A stretch of DNA of 64,000 nucleotides, from contig CAJQUW010012887.1 of NCBI GenBank assembly GCA_907163375.1, forward strand, positions 346,917 through 410,916. Direction: 5' to 3'. The notes below the pieces were generated by a model. It made no database searches and was not told the DNA's origin. It saw only the letters and a program-made list of their open reading frames with translations. Source of the stretch: Prostheceraeus crozeri. Lineage: Eukaryota > Platyhelminthes > Polycladida > Euryleptidae. Positions 1-14,100 of the stretch are shown here, one piece after another (position 1 is the first letter of the stretch; each line of letters begins with the position of its first letter). The position numbers and the translations under genes were made by a program.

Positions 1-3000
1 CAATGGACAGCTCGGGATGATAGAGGAAATCTAGATTCACTCATTCAGCATCATAGAAGACATTAAGATCATTGGAGCCTTCACCGCGGATTCAATGGAC
101 AGCTCGGGATGATAGAGGAAATCTAGATTCACTCATTCAGCATCATAGAAGACATTAAGATCATTCGAGCCTTCACCGCGGATGCAATGGACCGCTCGGG
201 ATGATAGAGGAAATCTAGATTCACTCATTCAGCATCATAGAAGACATTAAGATCATTCGAGCCTTCACCGCGGATGCAATGGACCGCTCGGGATGGGAGA
301 GGAAATCTAGATTCACTCATTCAGCATCATAGAAGACATTAAGATCATTGGAAACTTCACCGCAGATTCAATGGACAGCTCGGGATGGGAGAGGAAATCT
401 GGATTCACTCATTCAGCATCATAGAAGACATTAAGATCATTCGAGCCTTCACCGCGGATGCAATGGACCGCTCGGGATGATAGAGGAAATCTAGATTCAC
501 TCATTCAGCATCATAGAAGACATTAAGATCATTCGAGCCTTCACCGCGGATGCAATGGACAGCTCGGGATGATAGAGGAAATCTAGATTCACTCATTCAG
601 CATCATAGAAGACATTAAGATCATTCGAGCCTTCACCGCGGATGCAATGGACCGCTCGGGATGGGAGAGGAAATCTAGATTCACTCATTCAGCATCATAG
701 AAGACATTAAGATCATTGGAAACTTCACCGCGGATTCAATGGACAGCTGGGGATGGGAGAGGAAATCTGGATTCACTCATTCAGCATCATAGAAGACATT
801 AAGATCATTCGAGCCTTCACCGCGGATGCAATGGACAGCTCGGGATGGGAGAGGAAATCTAGATTCACTCATTCAGCATCATAGAAGACATTAAGATCAT
901 TCGAGCCTTCACCGCGGATGCAATGGACAGCTCGGGATGGGAGAGGAAATCTAGATTCACTCATTCAGCATCATAGAAGACATTAAGATCATTGGAGCCT
1001 TCACCGCGGATGCAATGGACAGCTCGGGATGATAGAGGAAATCTAGATTCACTCATTCAGCATCATAGAAGACATTAAGATCATTCGAGCCTTCACCGCA
1101 GATTCAATGGACCGCTCGGGATGGGAGAGGAAATCTAGATTCACTCATTCAGCATCATAGAAGACATTAAGATCATTGGAGCCTTCACCGCGGATGCAAT
1201 GGACCGCTCGGGATGATAGAGGAAATCTAGATTCACTCATTCAGCATCATAGAAGACATTAAGATCATTGGAGCCTTCACCGCGGATTCAATGGACAGCT
1301 CGGGATGGGAGAGGAAATCTAGATTCACTCATTCAGCATCATAGAAGACATTAAGATCATTGGAGCCTTCACCGCGGATGCAATGGACAGCTCGGGATGA
1401 TAGAGGAAATCTAGATTCACTCATTCAGCATCATAGAAGACATTAAGATCATTGGAGCCTTCACCGCGGATGCAATGGACCGCTCGGGATGGGAGAGGAA
1501 ATCTAGATTCACTCATTCAGCATCATAGAAGACATTAAGATCATTCGAGCCTTCACTGCGGATTCAATGGACAGCTCGGGATGGGAGAGGAAATCTAGAT
1601 TCACTCATTCAGCATCATAGAAGACATTAAGATCATTGGAGCCTTCACCGCGGATGCAATGGACCGCTCGGGATGGGAGAGGAAATCTAGATTCACTCAT
1701 TCAGCATCATAGAAGACATTAAGATCATTCGAGCCTTCACTGCGGATTCAATGGACAGCTCGGGATGGGAGAGGAAATCTAGATTCACTCATTCAGCATC
1801 ATAGAAGACATTAAGATCATTCGAGCCTTCACCGCGGATTCAATGGACAGCTCGGGATGGGAGAGGAAATCTAGATTCACTCATTCAGCATCATAGAAGA
1901 CATTAAGATCATTGGAGCCTTCACCGCGGATGCAATGGACAGCTCGGGATGATAGAGGAAATCTAGATTCACTCATTCAGCATTATAGAAGACATTAAGA
2001 TCATTCGAGCCTTCACTGCGGATTCAATGGACCGCTCGGGATGGGAGAGGAAATCTAGATTCACTCATTCAGCATCATAGAAGACATTAAGATCATTCGA
2101 GCCTTCACTGCGGATTCAATGGACCGCTCGGGATGGGAGAGGAAATCTAGATTCACTCATTCAGCATCATAGAAGACATTAAGATCATTGGAGCCTTCAC
2201 CGCGGATTCAATGGACAGCTCGGGATGATAGAGGAAATCTAGATTCACTCATTCAGCATCATAGAAGACATTAAGATCATTGGAGCCTTCACCGCGGATG
2301 CAATGGACCGTTCGGGATGATAGAGGAAATCTAGATTCACTCATTCAGCATCATAGAAGACATTAAGATCATTCGAGCCTTCACCGCGGATTCAATGGAC
2401 CGCTCGGGATGGGAGAGGAAATCTAGATTCACTCATTCAGCATCATAGAAGACATTAAGATCATTCGAGCCTTCACCGCGGATTCAATGGACCGCTCGGG
2501 ATGGGAGAGGAAATCTAGATTCACTCATTCAGCATCATAGAAGACATTAAGATCATTCGAGCCTTCACTGCGGATGCAATGGACCGCTCGGGATGATAGA
2601 GGAAATCTAGATTCACTCATTCAGCATCATAGAAGACATTAAGATCATTCGAGCCTTCACCGCGGATGCAATGGACCGCTCGGGATGGGAGAGGAAATCT
2701 AGATTCACTCATTCAGCATCATAGAAGACATTAAGATCATTGGAGCCTTCACCGCGGATGCAATGGACCGCTCGGGATGATAGAGGAAATCTAGATTCAC
2801 TCATTCAGCATCATAGAAGACATTAAGATCATTCGATCCTTCACCGCGGATTCAATGGACAGCTCGGGATGATAGAGGAAATCTAGATTCACTCATTCAG
2901 CATCATAGAAGACATTAAGATCATTCGAGCCTTCACCGCGGATTCAATGGACAGCTCGGGATGATAGAGGAAATCTAGATTCACTCATTCAGCATCATAG

Positions 3001-6000
3001 AAGACATTAAGATCATTCGAGCCTTCACCGCGGATGCAATGGACAGCTCGGGATGGGAGAGGAAATCTAGATTCACTCATTCAGCATCATAGAAGACATT
3101 AAGATCATTGGAGCCTTCACCGCGGATGCAATGGACCGCTCGGGATGGGAGAGGAAATCTAGATTCACTCATTCAGCATCATAGAAGACATTAAGATCAT
3201 TGGAGCCTTCACCGCGGATGCAATGGACCGCTCGGGATGGGAGAGGAAATCTAGATTCACTCATTCAGCATCATAGAAGACATTAAGATCATTCGAGCCT
3301 TCACCGCGGATGCAATGGACCGCTCGGGATGATAGAGGAAATCTAGATTCACTCATTCAGCATCATAGAAGACATTAAGATCATTCGAGCCTTCACCGCG
3401 GATGCAATGGACAGCTCGGGATGATAGAGGAAATCTAGATTCACTCATTCAGCATCATAGAAGACATTAAGATCATTGGAGCCTTCACCGCGGATTCAAT
3501 GGACCGCTCGGGATGGGAGAGGAAATCTAGATTCACTCATTCAGCATCATAGAAGACATTAAGATCATTCGAGCCTTCACCGCGGATGCAATGGACCGCT
3601 CGGGATGGGAGAGGAAATCTAGATTCACTCATTCAGCATCATAGAAGACATTAAGATCATTGGAGCCTTCACCGCGGATGCAATGGACAGCTCGGGATGA
3701 TAGAGGAAATCTAGATTCACTCATTCACCATCATAGAAGACATTAAGATCATTGGAGCCTTCACTGCGGATTCAATGGACCGCTCGGGATGGGAGAGGAA
3801 ATCTAGATTCACTCATTCAGCATCATAGAAGACATTAAGATCATTGGAGCCTTCACCGCGGATGCAATGGACAGCTCGGGATGGGAGAGGAAATCTAGAT
3901 TCACTCATTCAGCATCATAGAAGACATTAAGATCATTGGAGCCTTCACCGCGGATGCAATGGACCGCTCGGGATGGGAGAGGAAATCTAGATTCACTCAT
4001 TCAGCATCATAGAAGACATTAAGATCATTCGAGCCTTCACCGCGGATGCAATGGACCGCTCGGGATGGGAGAGGAAATCTAGATTCACTCATTCAGCATC
4101 ATAGAAGACATTAAGATCATTCGAGCCTTCACTGCGGATTCAATGGACCGCTCGGGATGATAGAGGAAATCTAGATTCACTCATTCAGCATCATAGAAGA
4201 CATTAAGATCATTCGATCCTTCACCGCGGATTCAATGGACAGCTCGGGATGATAGAGGAAATCTAGATTCACTCATTCAGCATCATAGAAGACATTAAGA
4301 TCATTCGAGCCTTCACCGCGGATTCAATGGACAGCTCGGGATGATAGAGGAAATCTAGATTCACTCATTCAGCATCATAGAAGACATTAAGATCATTCGA
4401 GCCTTCACCGCGGATGCAATGGACAGCTCGGGATGATAGAGGAAATCTAGATTCACTCATTCAGCATCATAGAAGACATTAAGATCATTGGAGCCTTCAC
4501 TGCGGATTCAATGGACCGCTCGGGATGATAGAGGAAATCTAGATTCACTCATTCAGCATCATAGAAGACATTAAGATCATTCGAGCCTTCACCGCGGATT
4601 CAATGGACCGCTCGGGATGGGAGAGGAAATCTAGATTCACTCATTCAGCATCATAGAAGACATTAAGATCATTGGAGCCTTCACCGCGGATGCAATGGAC
4701 CGCTCGGGATGGGAGAGGAAATCTAGATTCACTCATTCAGCATCATAGAAGACATTAAGATCATTCGAGCCTTCACCGCGGATGCAATGGACAGCTCGGG
4801 ATGGGAGAGGAAATCTAGATTCACTCATTCAGCATCATAGAAGACATTAAGATCATTCGAGCCTTCACCGCGGATGCAATGGACCGCTCGGGATGATAGA
4901 GGAAATCTAGATTCACTCATTCAGCATCATAGAAGACATTAAGATCATTGGAGCCTTCACCGCGGATGCAATGGACCGCTCGGGATGGGAGAGGAAATCT
5001 AGATTCACTCATTCAGCATCATAGAAGACATTAAGATCATTCGAACCTTCACCGCGGATTCAATGGACCGCTCGGGATGATAGAGGAAATCTAGATTCAC
5101 TCATTCAGCATCATAGAAGACATTAAGATCATTCGAGCCTTCACCGCGGATGCAATGGACCGCTCGGGATGATAGAGGAAATCTAGATTCACTCATTCAG
5201 CATCATAGAAGACATTAAGATCATTCGAGCCTTCACCGCGGATGCAATGGACAGCTCGGGATGATAGAGGAAATCTAGATTCACTCATTCAGCATCATAG
5301 AAGACATTAAGATCATTCGAGCCTTCACCGCGGATTCAATGGACCGCTCGGGATGGGAGAGGAAATCTAGATTCACTCATTCAGCATCATAGAAGACATT
5401 AAGATCATTCGAGCCTTCACCGCGGATTCAATGGACCGCTCGGGATGGGAGAGGAAATCTAGATTCACTCATTCAGCATCATAGAAGACATTAAGATCAT
5501 TGGAGCCTTCACCGCGGATTCAATGGACCGCTCGGGATGGGAGAGGAAATCTAGATTCACTCATTCAGCATCATAGAAGACATTAAGATCATTCGAGCCT
5601 TCACCGCGGATGCAATGGACAGCTCGGGATGATAGAGGAAATCTAGATTCACTCATTCAGCATCATAGAAGACATTAAGATCATTGGAGCCTTCACCGCG
5701 GATGCAATGGACCGCTCGGGATGGGAGAGGAAATCTAGATTCACTCATTCAGCATCATAGAAGACATTAAGATCATTGGAGCCTTCACCGCGGATGCAAT
5801 GGACCGCTCGGGATGGGAGAGGAAATCTAGATTCACTCATTCAGCATCATAGAAGACATTAAGATCATTCGAGCCTTCACTGCGGATTCAATGGACCGCT
5901 CGGGATGGGAGAGGAAATCTAGATTCACTCATTCAGCATCATAGAAGACATTAAGATCATTCGAGCCTTCACCGCGGATGCAATGGACAGCTCGGGATGG

Positions 6001-9000
6001 GAGAGGAAATCTAGATTCACTCATTCAGCATCATAGAAGACATTAAGATCATTCGAGCCTTCACTGCGGATTCAATGGACCGCTCGGGATGATAGAGGAA
6101 ATCTAGATTCACTCATTCAGCATCATAGAAGACATTAAGATCATTGGAGCCTTCACCGCGGATTCAATGGACAGCTCGGGATGATAGAGGAAATCTAGAT
6201 TCACTCATTCAGCATCATAGAAGACATTAAGATCATTCGAGCCTTCACCGCGGATGCAATGGACCGCTCGGGATGGGAGAGGAAATCTAGATTCACTCAT
6301 TCAGCATCATAGAAGACATTAAGATCATTGGAGCCTTCACCGCGGATTCAATGGACAGCTCGGGATGATAGAGGAAATCTAGATTCACTCATTCAGCATC
6401 ATAGAAGACATTAAGATCATTGGAGCCTTCACCGCGGATGCAATGGACCGCTCGGGATGGGAGAGGAAATCTAGATTCACTCATTCAGCATCATAGAAGA
6501 CATTAAGATCATTGGAGCCTTCACCGCGGATGCAATGGACCGCTCGGGATGGGAGAGGAAATCTAGATTCACTCATTCAGCATCATAGAAGACATTAAGA
6601 TCATTCGAGCCTTCACCGCGGATGCAATGGACCGCTCGGGATGGGAGAGGAAATCTAGATTCACTCATTCAGCATCATAGAAGACATTAAGATCATTGGA
6701 GCCTTCACCGCGGATTCAATGGACCGCTCGGGATGGGAGAGGAAATCTAGATTCACTCATTCAGCATCATAGAAGACATTAAGATCATTCGAGCCTTCAC
6801 CGCGGATGCAATGGACCGCTCGGGATGGGAGAGGAAATCTAGATTCACTCATTCAGCATCATAGAAGACATTAAGATCATTCGAGCCTTCACCGCGGATT
6901 CAATGGACCGCTCGGGATGATAGAGGAAATCTAGATTCACTCATTCAGCATCATAGAAGACATTAAGATCATTCGAGCCTTCACTGCGGATGCAATGGAC
7001 AGCTCGGGATGATAGAGGAAATCTAGATTCACTCATTCAGCATCATAGAAGACATTAAGATCATTGGAGCCTTCACTGCGGATTCAATGGACCGCTCGGG
7101 ATGGGAGAGGAAATCTAGATTCACTCATTCAGCATCATAGAAGACATTAAGATCATTGGAGCCTTCACCGCGGATTCAATGGACCGCTCGGGATGGGAGA
7201 GGAAATCTAGATTCACTCATTCAGCATCATAGAAGACATTAAGATCATTGGAGCCTTCACCGCGGATTCAATGGACCGCTCGGGATGGGAGAGGAAATCT
7301 AGATTCACTCATTCAGCATCATAGAAGACATTAAGATCATTCGAGCCTTCACCGCGGATTCAATGGACCGCTCGGGATGGGAGAGGAAATCTAGATTCAC
7401 TCATTCAGCATCATAGAAGACATTAAGATCATTCGAGCCTTCACCGCGGATTCAATGGACCGCTCGGGATGGGAGAGGAAATCTAGATTCACTCATTCAG
7501 CATCATAGAAGACATTAAGATCATTCGAGCCTTCACCGCGGATTCAATGGACAGCTCGGGATGATAGAGGAAATCTAGATTCACTCATTCAGCATCATAG
7601 AAGACATTAAGATCATTCGAGCATTCACTGCGGATTCAATGGACCGCTCGGGATGGGAAAGGAAATCTAGATTCACTCATTCAGCATCATAGAAGACATT
7701 AAGATCATTCGAGCCTTCACCGCGGATTCAATGGACAGCTCGGGATGGGAGAGGAAATCTAGATTCACTCATTCAGCATCATAGAAGACATTAAGATCAT
7801 TGGAGCCTTCACCGCGGATTCAATGGACCGCTCGGGATGATAGAGGAAATCTAGATTCACTTATTCAGCATCATAGAAGACATTAAGATCATTCGAGCCT
7901 TCACCGCGGATGCAATGGACCGCTCGGGATGATAGAGGAAATCTAGATTCACTCATTCAGCATCATAGAAGACATTAAGATCATTGGAGCCTTCACCGCG
8001 GATGCAATGGACAGCTCGGGATGGGAGAGGAAATCTAGATTCACTCATTCAGCATCATAGAAGACATTAAGATCATTGGAGCCTTCACCGCGGATGCAAT
8101 GGACCGCTCGGGATGGGAGAGGAAATCTAGATTCACTCATTCAGCATCATAGAAGACATTAAGATCATTGGAGCCTTCACCGCGGATTCAATGGACCGCT
8201 CGGGATGGGAGAGGAAATCTAGATTCACTCATTCAGCATCATAGAAGACATTAAGATCATTCGAGCCTTCACCGCGGATGCAATGGACCGCTCGGGATGG
8301 GAGAGGAAATCTAGATTCACTCATTCAGCATCATAGAAGACATTAAGATCATTCGAGCCTTCACCGCGGATGCAATGGACAGCTCGGGATGATAGAGGAA
8401 ATCTAGATTCACTCATTCAGCATCATAGAAGACATTAAGATCATTCGAGCCTTCACCGCGGATTCAATGGACAGCTGGGGATGGGAGAGGAAATCTAGAT
8501 TCACTCATTCAGCATCATAGAAGACATTAAGATCATTCGAGCCTTCACCGCGGATGCAATGGACCGCTCGGGATGATAGAGGAAATCTAGATTCACTCAT
8601 TCAGCATCATAGAAGACATTAAGATCATTGGAGCCTTCACTGCGGATTCAATGGACCGCTCGGGATGGGAGAGGAAATCTAGATTCACTCATTCAGCATC
8701 ATAGAAGACATTAAGATCATTGGAGCCTTCACTGCGGATTCAATGGACCGCTCGGGATGGGAGAGGAAATCTAGATTCACTCATTCAGCATCATAGAAGA
8801 CATTAAGATCATTCGAGCCTTCACCGCGGATTCAATGGACAGCTCGGGATGATAGAGGAAATCTAGATTCACTCATTCAGCATCATAGAAGACATTAAGA
8901 TCATTCGAGCCTTCACAGCGGATGCAATGGACAGCTCGGGATGGGAGAGGAAATCTAGATTCACTCATTCAGCATCATAGAAGACATTAAGATCATTGGA

Positions 9001-10727
9001 GCCTTCACCGCGGATTCAATGGACCGCTCGGGATGATAGAGGAAATCTAGATTCACTCATTCAGCATCATAGAAGACATTAAGATCATTGGAGCCTTCAC
9101 CGCGGATGCAATGGACCGCTCGGGATGGGAGAGGAAATCTAGATTCACTCATTCAGCATCATAGAAGACATTAAGATCATTGGAGCCTTCACTGCGGATG
9201 CAATGGACAGCTCGGGATGGGAGAGGAAATCTAGATTCACTCATTCAGCATCATAGAAGACATTAAGATCATTCGAGCCTTCACGGCGGATGCAATGGAC
9301 AGCTGGGGATGGGAGAGGAAATCTAGATTCACTCATTCAGCATCATAGAAGACATTAAGATCATTCGAGCCTTCACCGCGGATGCAATGGACCGCTCGGG
9401 ATGATAGAGGAAATCTAGATTCACTCATTCAGCATCATAGAAGACATTAAGATCATTGGAGCCTTCACCGCGGATGCAATGGACCGCTCGGGATGATAGA
9501 GGAAATCTAGATTCACTCATTCAGCATCATAGAAGACATTAAGATCATTGGAGCCTTCACTGCGGATTCAATGGACCGCTCGGGATGATAGAGGAAATCT
9601 AGATTCACTCATTCAGCATCATAGAAGACATTAAGATCATTCGAGCCTTCACCGCGGATGCAATGGACCGCTCGGGATGATAGAGGAAATCTAGATTCAC
9701 TCATTCAGCATCATAGAAGACATTAAGATCATTGGAGCCTTCACCGCGGATTCAATGGACAGCTCGGGATGGGAGAGGAAATCTAGATTCACTCATTCAG
9801 CATCATAGAAGACATTAAGATCATTGGAGCCTTCACCGCGGATGCAATGGACCGCTCGGGATGATAGAGGAAATCTAGATTCACTCATTCAGCATCATAG
9901 AAGACATTAAGATCATTGGAGCCTTCACTGCGGATTCAATGGACCGCTCGGGATGATAGAGGAAATCTAGATTCACTCATTCAGCATCATAGAAGACATT
10001 AAGATCATTCGAGCCTTCACCGCGGATGCAATGGACCGCTCGGGATGATAGAGGAAATCTAGATTCACTCATTCAGCATCATAGAAGACATTAAGATCAT
10101 TGGAGCCTTCACCGCGGATTCAATGGACAGCTCGGGATGGGAGAGGAAATCTAGATTCACTCATTCAGCATCATAGAAGACATTAAGATCATTGGAGCCT
10201 TCACCGCGGATGCAATGGACCGCTCGGGATGATAGAGGAAATCTAGATTCACTCATTCAGCATCATAGAAGACATTAAGATCATTGGAGCCTTCACTGCG
10301 GATTCAATGGACCGCTCGGGATGATAGAGGAAATCTAGATTCACTCATTCAGCATCATAGAAGACATTAAGATCATTGGAGCCTTCACCGCGGATGCAAT
10401 GGACCGCTCGGGATGAGAGAAGAAATCTAGATTCACTCATTCAGCATCATAGAAGACATTAAGATCATTGGAGCCTTCACCGCGGATTCAATGGACCGCT
10501 CGGGATGGGAGAGGAAATCTAGATTCACTCATTCAGCATCATAGAAGACATTAAGATCATTGAAGCCTTCAACGCGGATGCAATGGACCGCTCGGGATGG
10601 GAGAGGAAATCTAGATTCACTCATTCAGCATCATAGAAGACATTAAGATCATTCGAGCCTTCACCGCGGATGCAATGGACCGCTCCGGATGGGAGAGGAA
10701 ATCTAGATTCACTCATTCAGCATCATG
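1..10727. repeat. 92-bp satellite array, about 116.6 units
   Basis: Head-to-tail units of exactly 92 bp. A unit boundary falls at 1, 93 and 185, and again at 10673 (116 x 92 + 1), so there is no net insertion or deletion over 10.7 kb. Most variation sits at a few two-state sites: GGAGCC or CGAGCC, ACCGCGG or ACTGCGG, GATTCAATGG or GATGCAATGG, GACAGCT or GACCGCT, and GATGATAGAGG or GATGGGAGAGG. Each unit contains the palindromes AATCTAGATT and CCGCGG. No frame stays open. The window starts inside the array, so its true length is unknown. On the minus strand it follows the last visible NEURL4 exon and is therefore probably intronic. No ribozyme core or promoter box was seen in the unit. Confidence 0.98.
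9466..10385. repeat. Local four-unit higher-order repeat inside the satellite
   Basis: Near the right end of the array the variant states of successive 92-bp units follow a repeating a-b-c-d order, giving a 368-bp period. The CACTGCGG plus GGA unit recurs at about 9558, 9926 and 10294, each 368 bp apart, and its three neighbours carry the same states in each period. The pattern breaks at about 10400, where a unit with GATGAGAGAAG begins. This is the usual trace of recent unequal exchange in blocks of four units. Confidence 0.8.
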
Positions 10728-10758
10728 TTAAAGGAAAGTATTGATGAAGTGGCATTAC

Positions 10759-11184
10759 CTGACAGTATGACAAGGAGGAAATGTTCTCCGGGCTCCTCAG
10801 AGCTGATTTCCCTGCCAAGAGGTTGGAGGCACTGTCCGGGAGGCTCCTGTCGGGTAAGAACAGCTCCTCCGGCGGGCTCCGTGAGGCGATGAAGCCGAGA
10901 GTGAGAGAGCCGCACCATTCTCCATCCGGGCCTTTGTCCTCCACACGGTTCACACGGACCTGGAAGAGCTGCAACTTCGCCAGCGGCGTTCTTCCAATCA
11001 CTAGACCATTCCGGAATCCATTGAGGCGCGAAATCTTCTGACCGACAATGCGAACATTGGAACAGAAAATGAAATGTGCAGAGGAGGAATGTCTCCAGCC
11101 GTCACCATCATAATCCTCCTCGCGACGACACACGGATTCCACATCACCATCCATTGCCTCACCGATACCTGCCTCATTCTCCAA
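10759..11184 (-). CDS. NEURL4: NEURL4 coding exon 14 (NHR6 first part)
   Basis: The acceptor is ATCTTGCAG before 11184 and the donor is CTGTCAG|GTAATG after 10759; phase 0 at both ends, 142 codons. It begins with an acidic linker. NHR6 opens near [11 protein letters not shown] and continues with [22 protein letters not shown] and [10 protein letters not shown]. The closing VDLYG strands are absent and must lie in exons beyond the satellite array, which begins 32 bp downstream on this strand. Confidence 0.9.
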
Positions 11185-14100
11185 CTGCAAGATGGGAACT
11201 TTATACAAGAACTCATCAGAGATTCAAGAACATCGCACGCAATATCCATGAGCAAACTATGCGAAATCATCTGAGTTTTCCAATGTTTCAGGATGAAAAC
11301 TGATCTCCAAAATGTCGTGGAGACTTCTCATAACCATAATTAGGTGGAAATTCAATTGTTTCTCATGCCATTCAGCGGTGTCGCGCAATAACTCGTACAT
11401 CACTCGAGAGCTTATATTCACAGCATCCAAGCATTTCAACGTAGCAAAGTGCGTCAAGGTGACACAATTTTTTAAAAAACAAGCTAACGACTAGTTGATT
11501 TTTAGTAGGTGCAAAATATGATTTAAAAGAGACTTTTTATATCCTAAAATGTCTAAAAATTTGAAACTACTTACTAGAAGGACAAACAACGCTTGTCCTC
11601 TCCTCATGTGTAATGAATTGGCGAGAAAGTCGTTCAGTTCAAAATCACCTACATATTGAAAAGATTCTATTTAACAGTCTGCCCATTCAGATGATAAGAG
11701 GACAGGTCTGTTTCCAATCAAAATACCAGATCTAGCTAACACAGCGGGATTACGCTATCTAAAATCTACCAGGTGTGTAAGAGAATTAATATCAGTTCCT
11801 TAAGCTAAAGCGTGAAATAGAATTCTACAAAATATGCATACAAATTATTTGACTATTTTTAATGAGGTCATCAACAGGAACTTGGTCAGAACGATCGCGT
11901 TTCGATCGCTAAATCCTGGACGCTCAAACCCAACATTTAAGATGCACAGCCTCAAAAATTAAATTTATAGTAGAGAAAAATTAGCATCTATCAAAAAAAA
12001 GATAGAGTCACTATTGACTGAAATGTACCTCAGGCATTTGAAAGAAGGACAGAGTCCAGCCAAGCTTGATGTACTTTTGAATCTTCCACCTTGTAGTGGT
12101 TGAAGTAAAAGATCAATCTAGATGTAGATATTTTTCATTAGGCACGAGGAGGACCAACGATTTCTCCGCTTTTATTTAATGTATTACTCGCGGAAATAGG
12201 GGACAAGGAGAGAAGTTTTCATATCGCTAGCCAGTTAGTAAGGTACTAACTTGAGTATTTTTCATTATCAACACAGTGCATTCCGTATCCATTCTGAGGA
12301 GAGGTATGAAATTTATTCTAAGGTCGTGCTAACTTCTTATAAGAAAATTTGAGTGCGAAATTCGAATAATTAATGAAAAAATGTTTCATTCGTCATACGA
12401 GTCTCACCTGGTCTGGAGTCGCTGCATCATGTGTCATTGCATCTCCCTCGGGGCAGATGAGGTCTGCAACATTTCTATCCACTTCTTCACCTACTTCTTC
12501 GTCAGATTCGCAATGATCTTCATGAGAGAGTGACAGAGATTCACTTCTCAACAAGTCGCTCACATCATTGACACGTTGAGGAGAATTGGAGGTCGTCCTC
12601 TTCAAAGGCAAATGACGGACATTCTTGAACTTGACGCAGTTCATCGATCCTCCAAGATCGACGACTAGAAAGCAGTTCTGAGGATGAGATAAGAATAATT
12701 TGACATTGGAGCAGAGAGATCCTGTCTTGACCCATTCAATCATGCTAATTATTGCTGAAATTTGCTTGAACAAATTTGCTTTAATTATGGGTTCAGCAGA
12801 CGTCAGACATTCAATCAGTCAATTTATTTTATGCATTACCCTAGTCATCATATTGCATCAAAATAAAGGACGTAAAATAATTATCAGATTCTTCTCGGGA
12901 AAACTTTATCATAGCCGTTATCGTGTCTTATATTCATGAAATCCGTTTAAATGTCTGAAGAAGATACGTCAATCACACCCGGTCACTTCGAATACTTTAT
13001 TTACAGCATGAAATGCATTTTGTACACTGATAGCGTTCGCGAGGCACATAAGTGTGCAGAAATGTATTCATGAATACTTAGGAAAGCATGTTGTTGATTT
13101 CTATGGTAATAAATGGAGATATCTGATAAGAATTGAGTGATGAGCAGGTTAAATGAAATATATCATCAGCTGACTGCGTAGAAATGAGAATATCCAATCT
13201 TTGGGGCTTGCATGAGCTATGGAACACATGCATCCGAACCTGTCATATATAGCTACTGCAGCGTCTCGATATCAGTCTCCTTGCTTTAGCTTAGCTACAG
13301 TTGTATGTTGAATAACAGGAATGATGCTCGTACAGAAGGGACTGTATTTTCTATAACGTTGAACAAATCGCTTCATAAGTAAGCCTGAATTTTCGAGAGA
13401 ATTCAAGGATCAACTCTTCCAGACAACCAAACTGCTCTTGACGAGTCATGAAGATGAAGGAGACTTATTGAGTCTCCAAAGACGGTAGTTGAGTTCGACA
13501 GTGGAGCTTAGAGCAACTCAGTGAAACTCATCGCTCATCCGTTGACAAGAGGCCTTCTGTACATTCTATACAAATCCAATCCAACCAGCACTGAGTTCAG
13601 GCAATCCACCGACAAAAGAAGTCAAACCTGGTAATTAGCCAGGAAGTATAGCAGTCCTGCTTCTATTCCGACCTCTCGCACCAGCTTATGTAGGCCTATA
13701 GTGTAATTTTTTTGACTTTGAGTCTTACTGGTAGAAAGAAACAATACAAAAACTCCTATATCAGCGCGTATGACTTAAACTGCGTTAATTTAATCAAATT
13801 CATGAACTGAATGACTCAATACATGAAACGCAATAATAAGACCACAAATGCGACACAGTAAGAACTCCCGGTGTTGATCTCCTTGGCATGAGAGTGTAGA
13901 GCTTCTTACCTTGGGCACATTTTCAGCTGCAGTTCCAAGATACATGCCATCGAGGAAGAATGAAAGCGTCGCCTCGCTGCTGTAATGAACTCCGACACGC
14001 AGAGGTTCCACACTGGCCAGTTCCAGCCTGGGCGCATAGTTAGGTTTGACAATCCGTCCTGACGTCACCACATCTCCTCCAGTGACCAGCCAATGAGCTT

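Noticed and set aside
1..10727. Hammerhead or other ribozyme in the 92-bp satellite, as in some animal satellites
   Set aside because: The unit has no CTGATGA plus GAAA combination on either strand; the nearest string, CTGAATGAG, does not fit the core.
1..10727. Satellite unit as a duplicated NEURL4 exon
   Set aside because: All frames of the unit contain stops, 92 is not a multiple of three, and no NHR signature appears.
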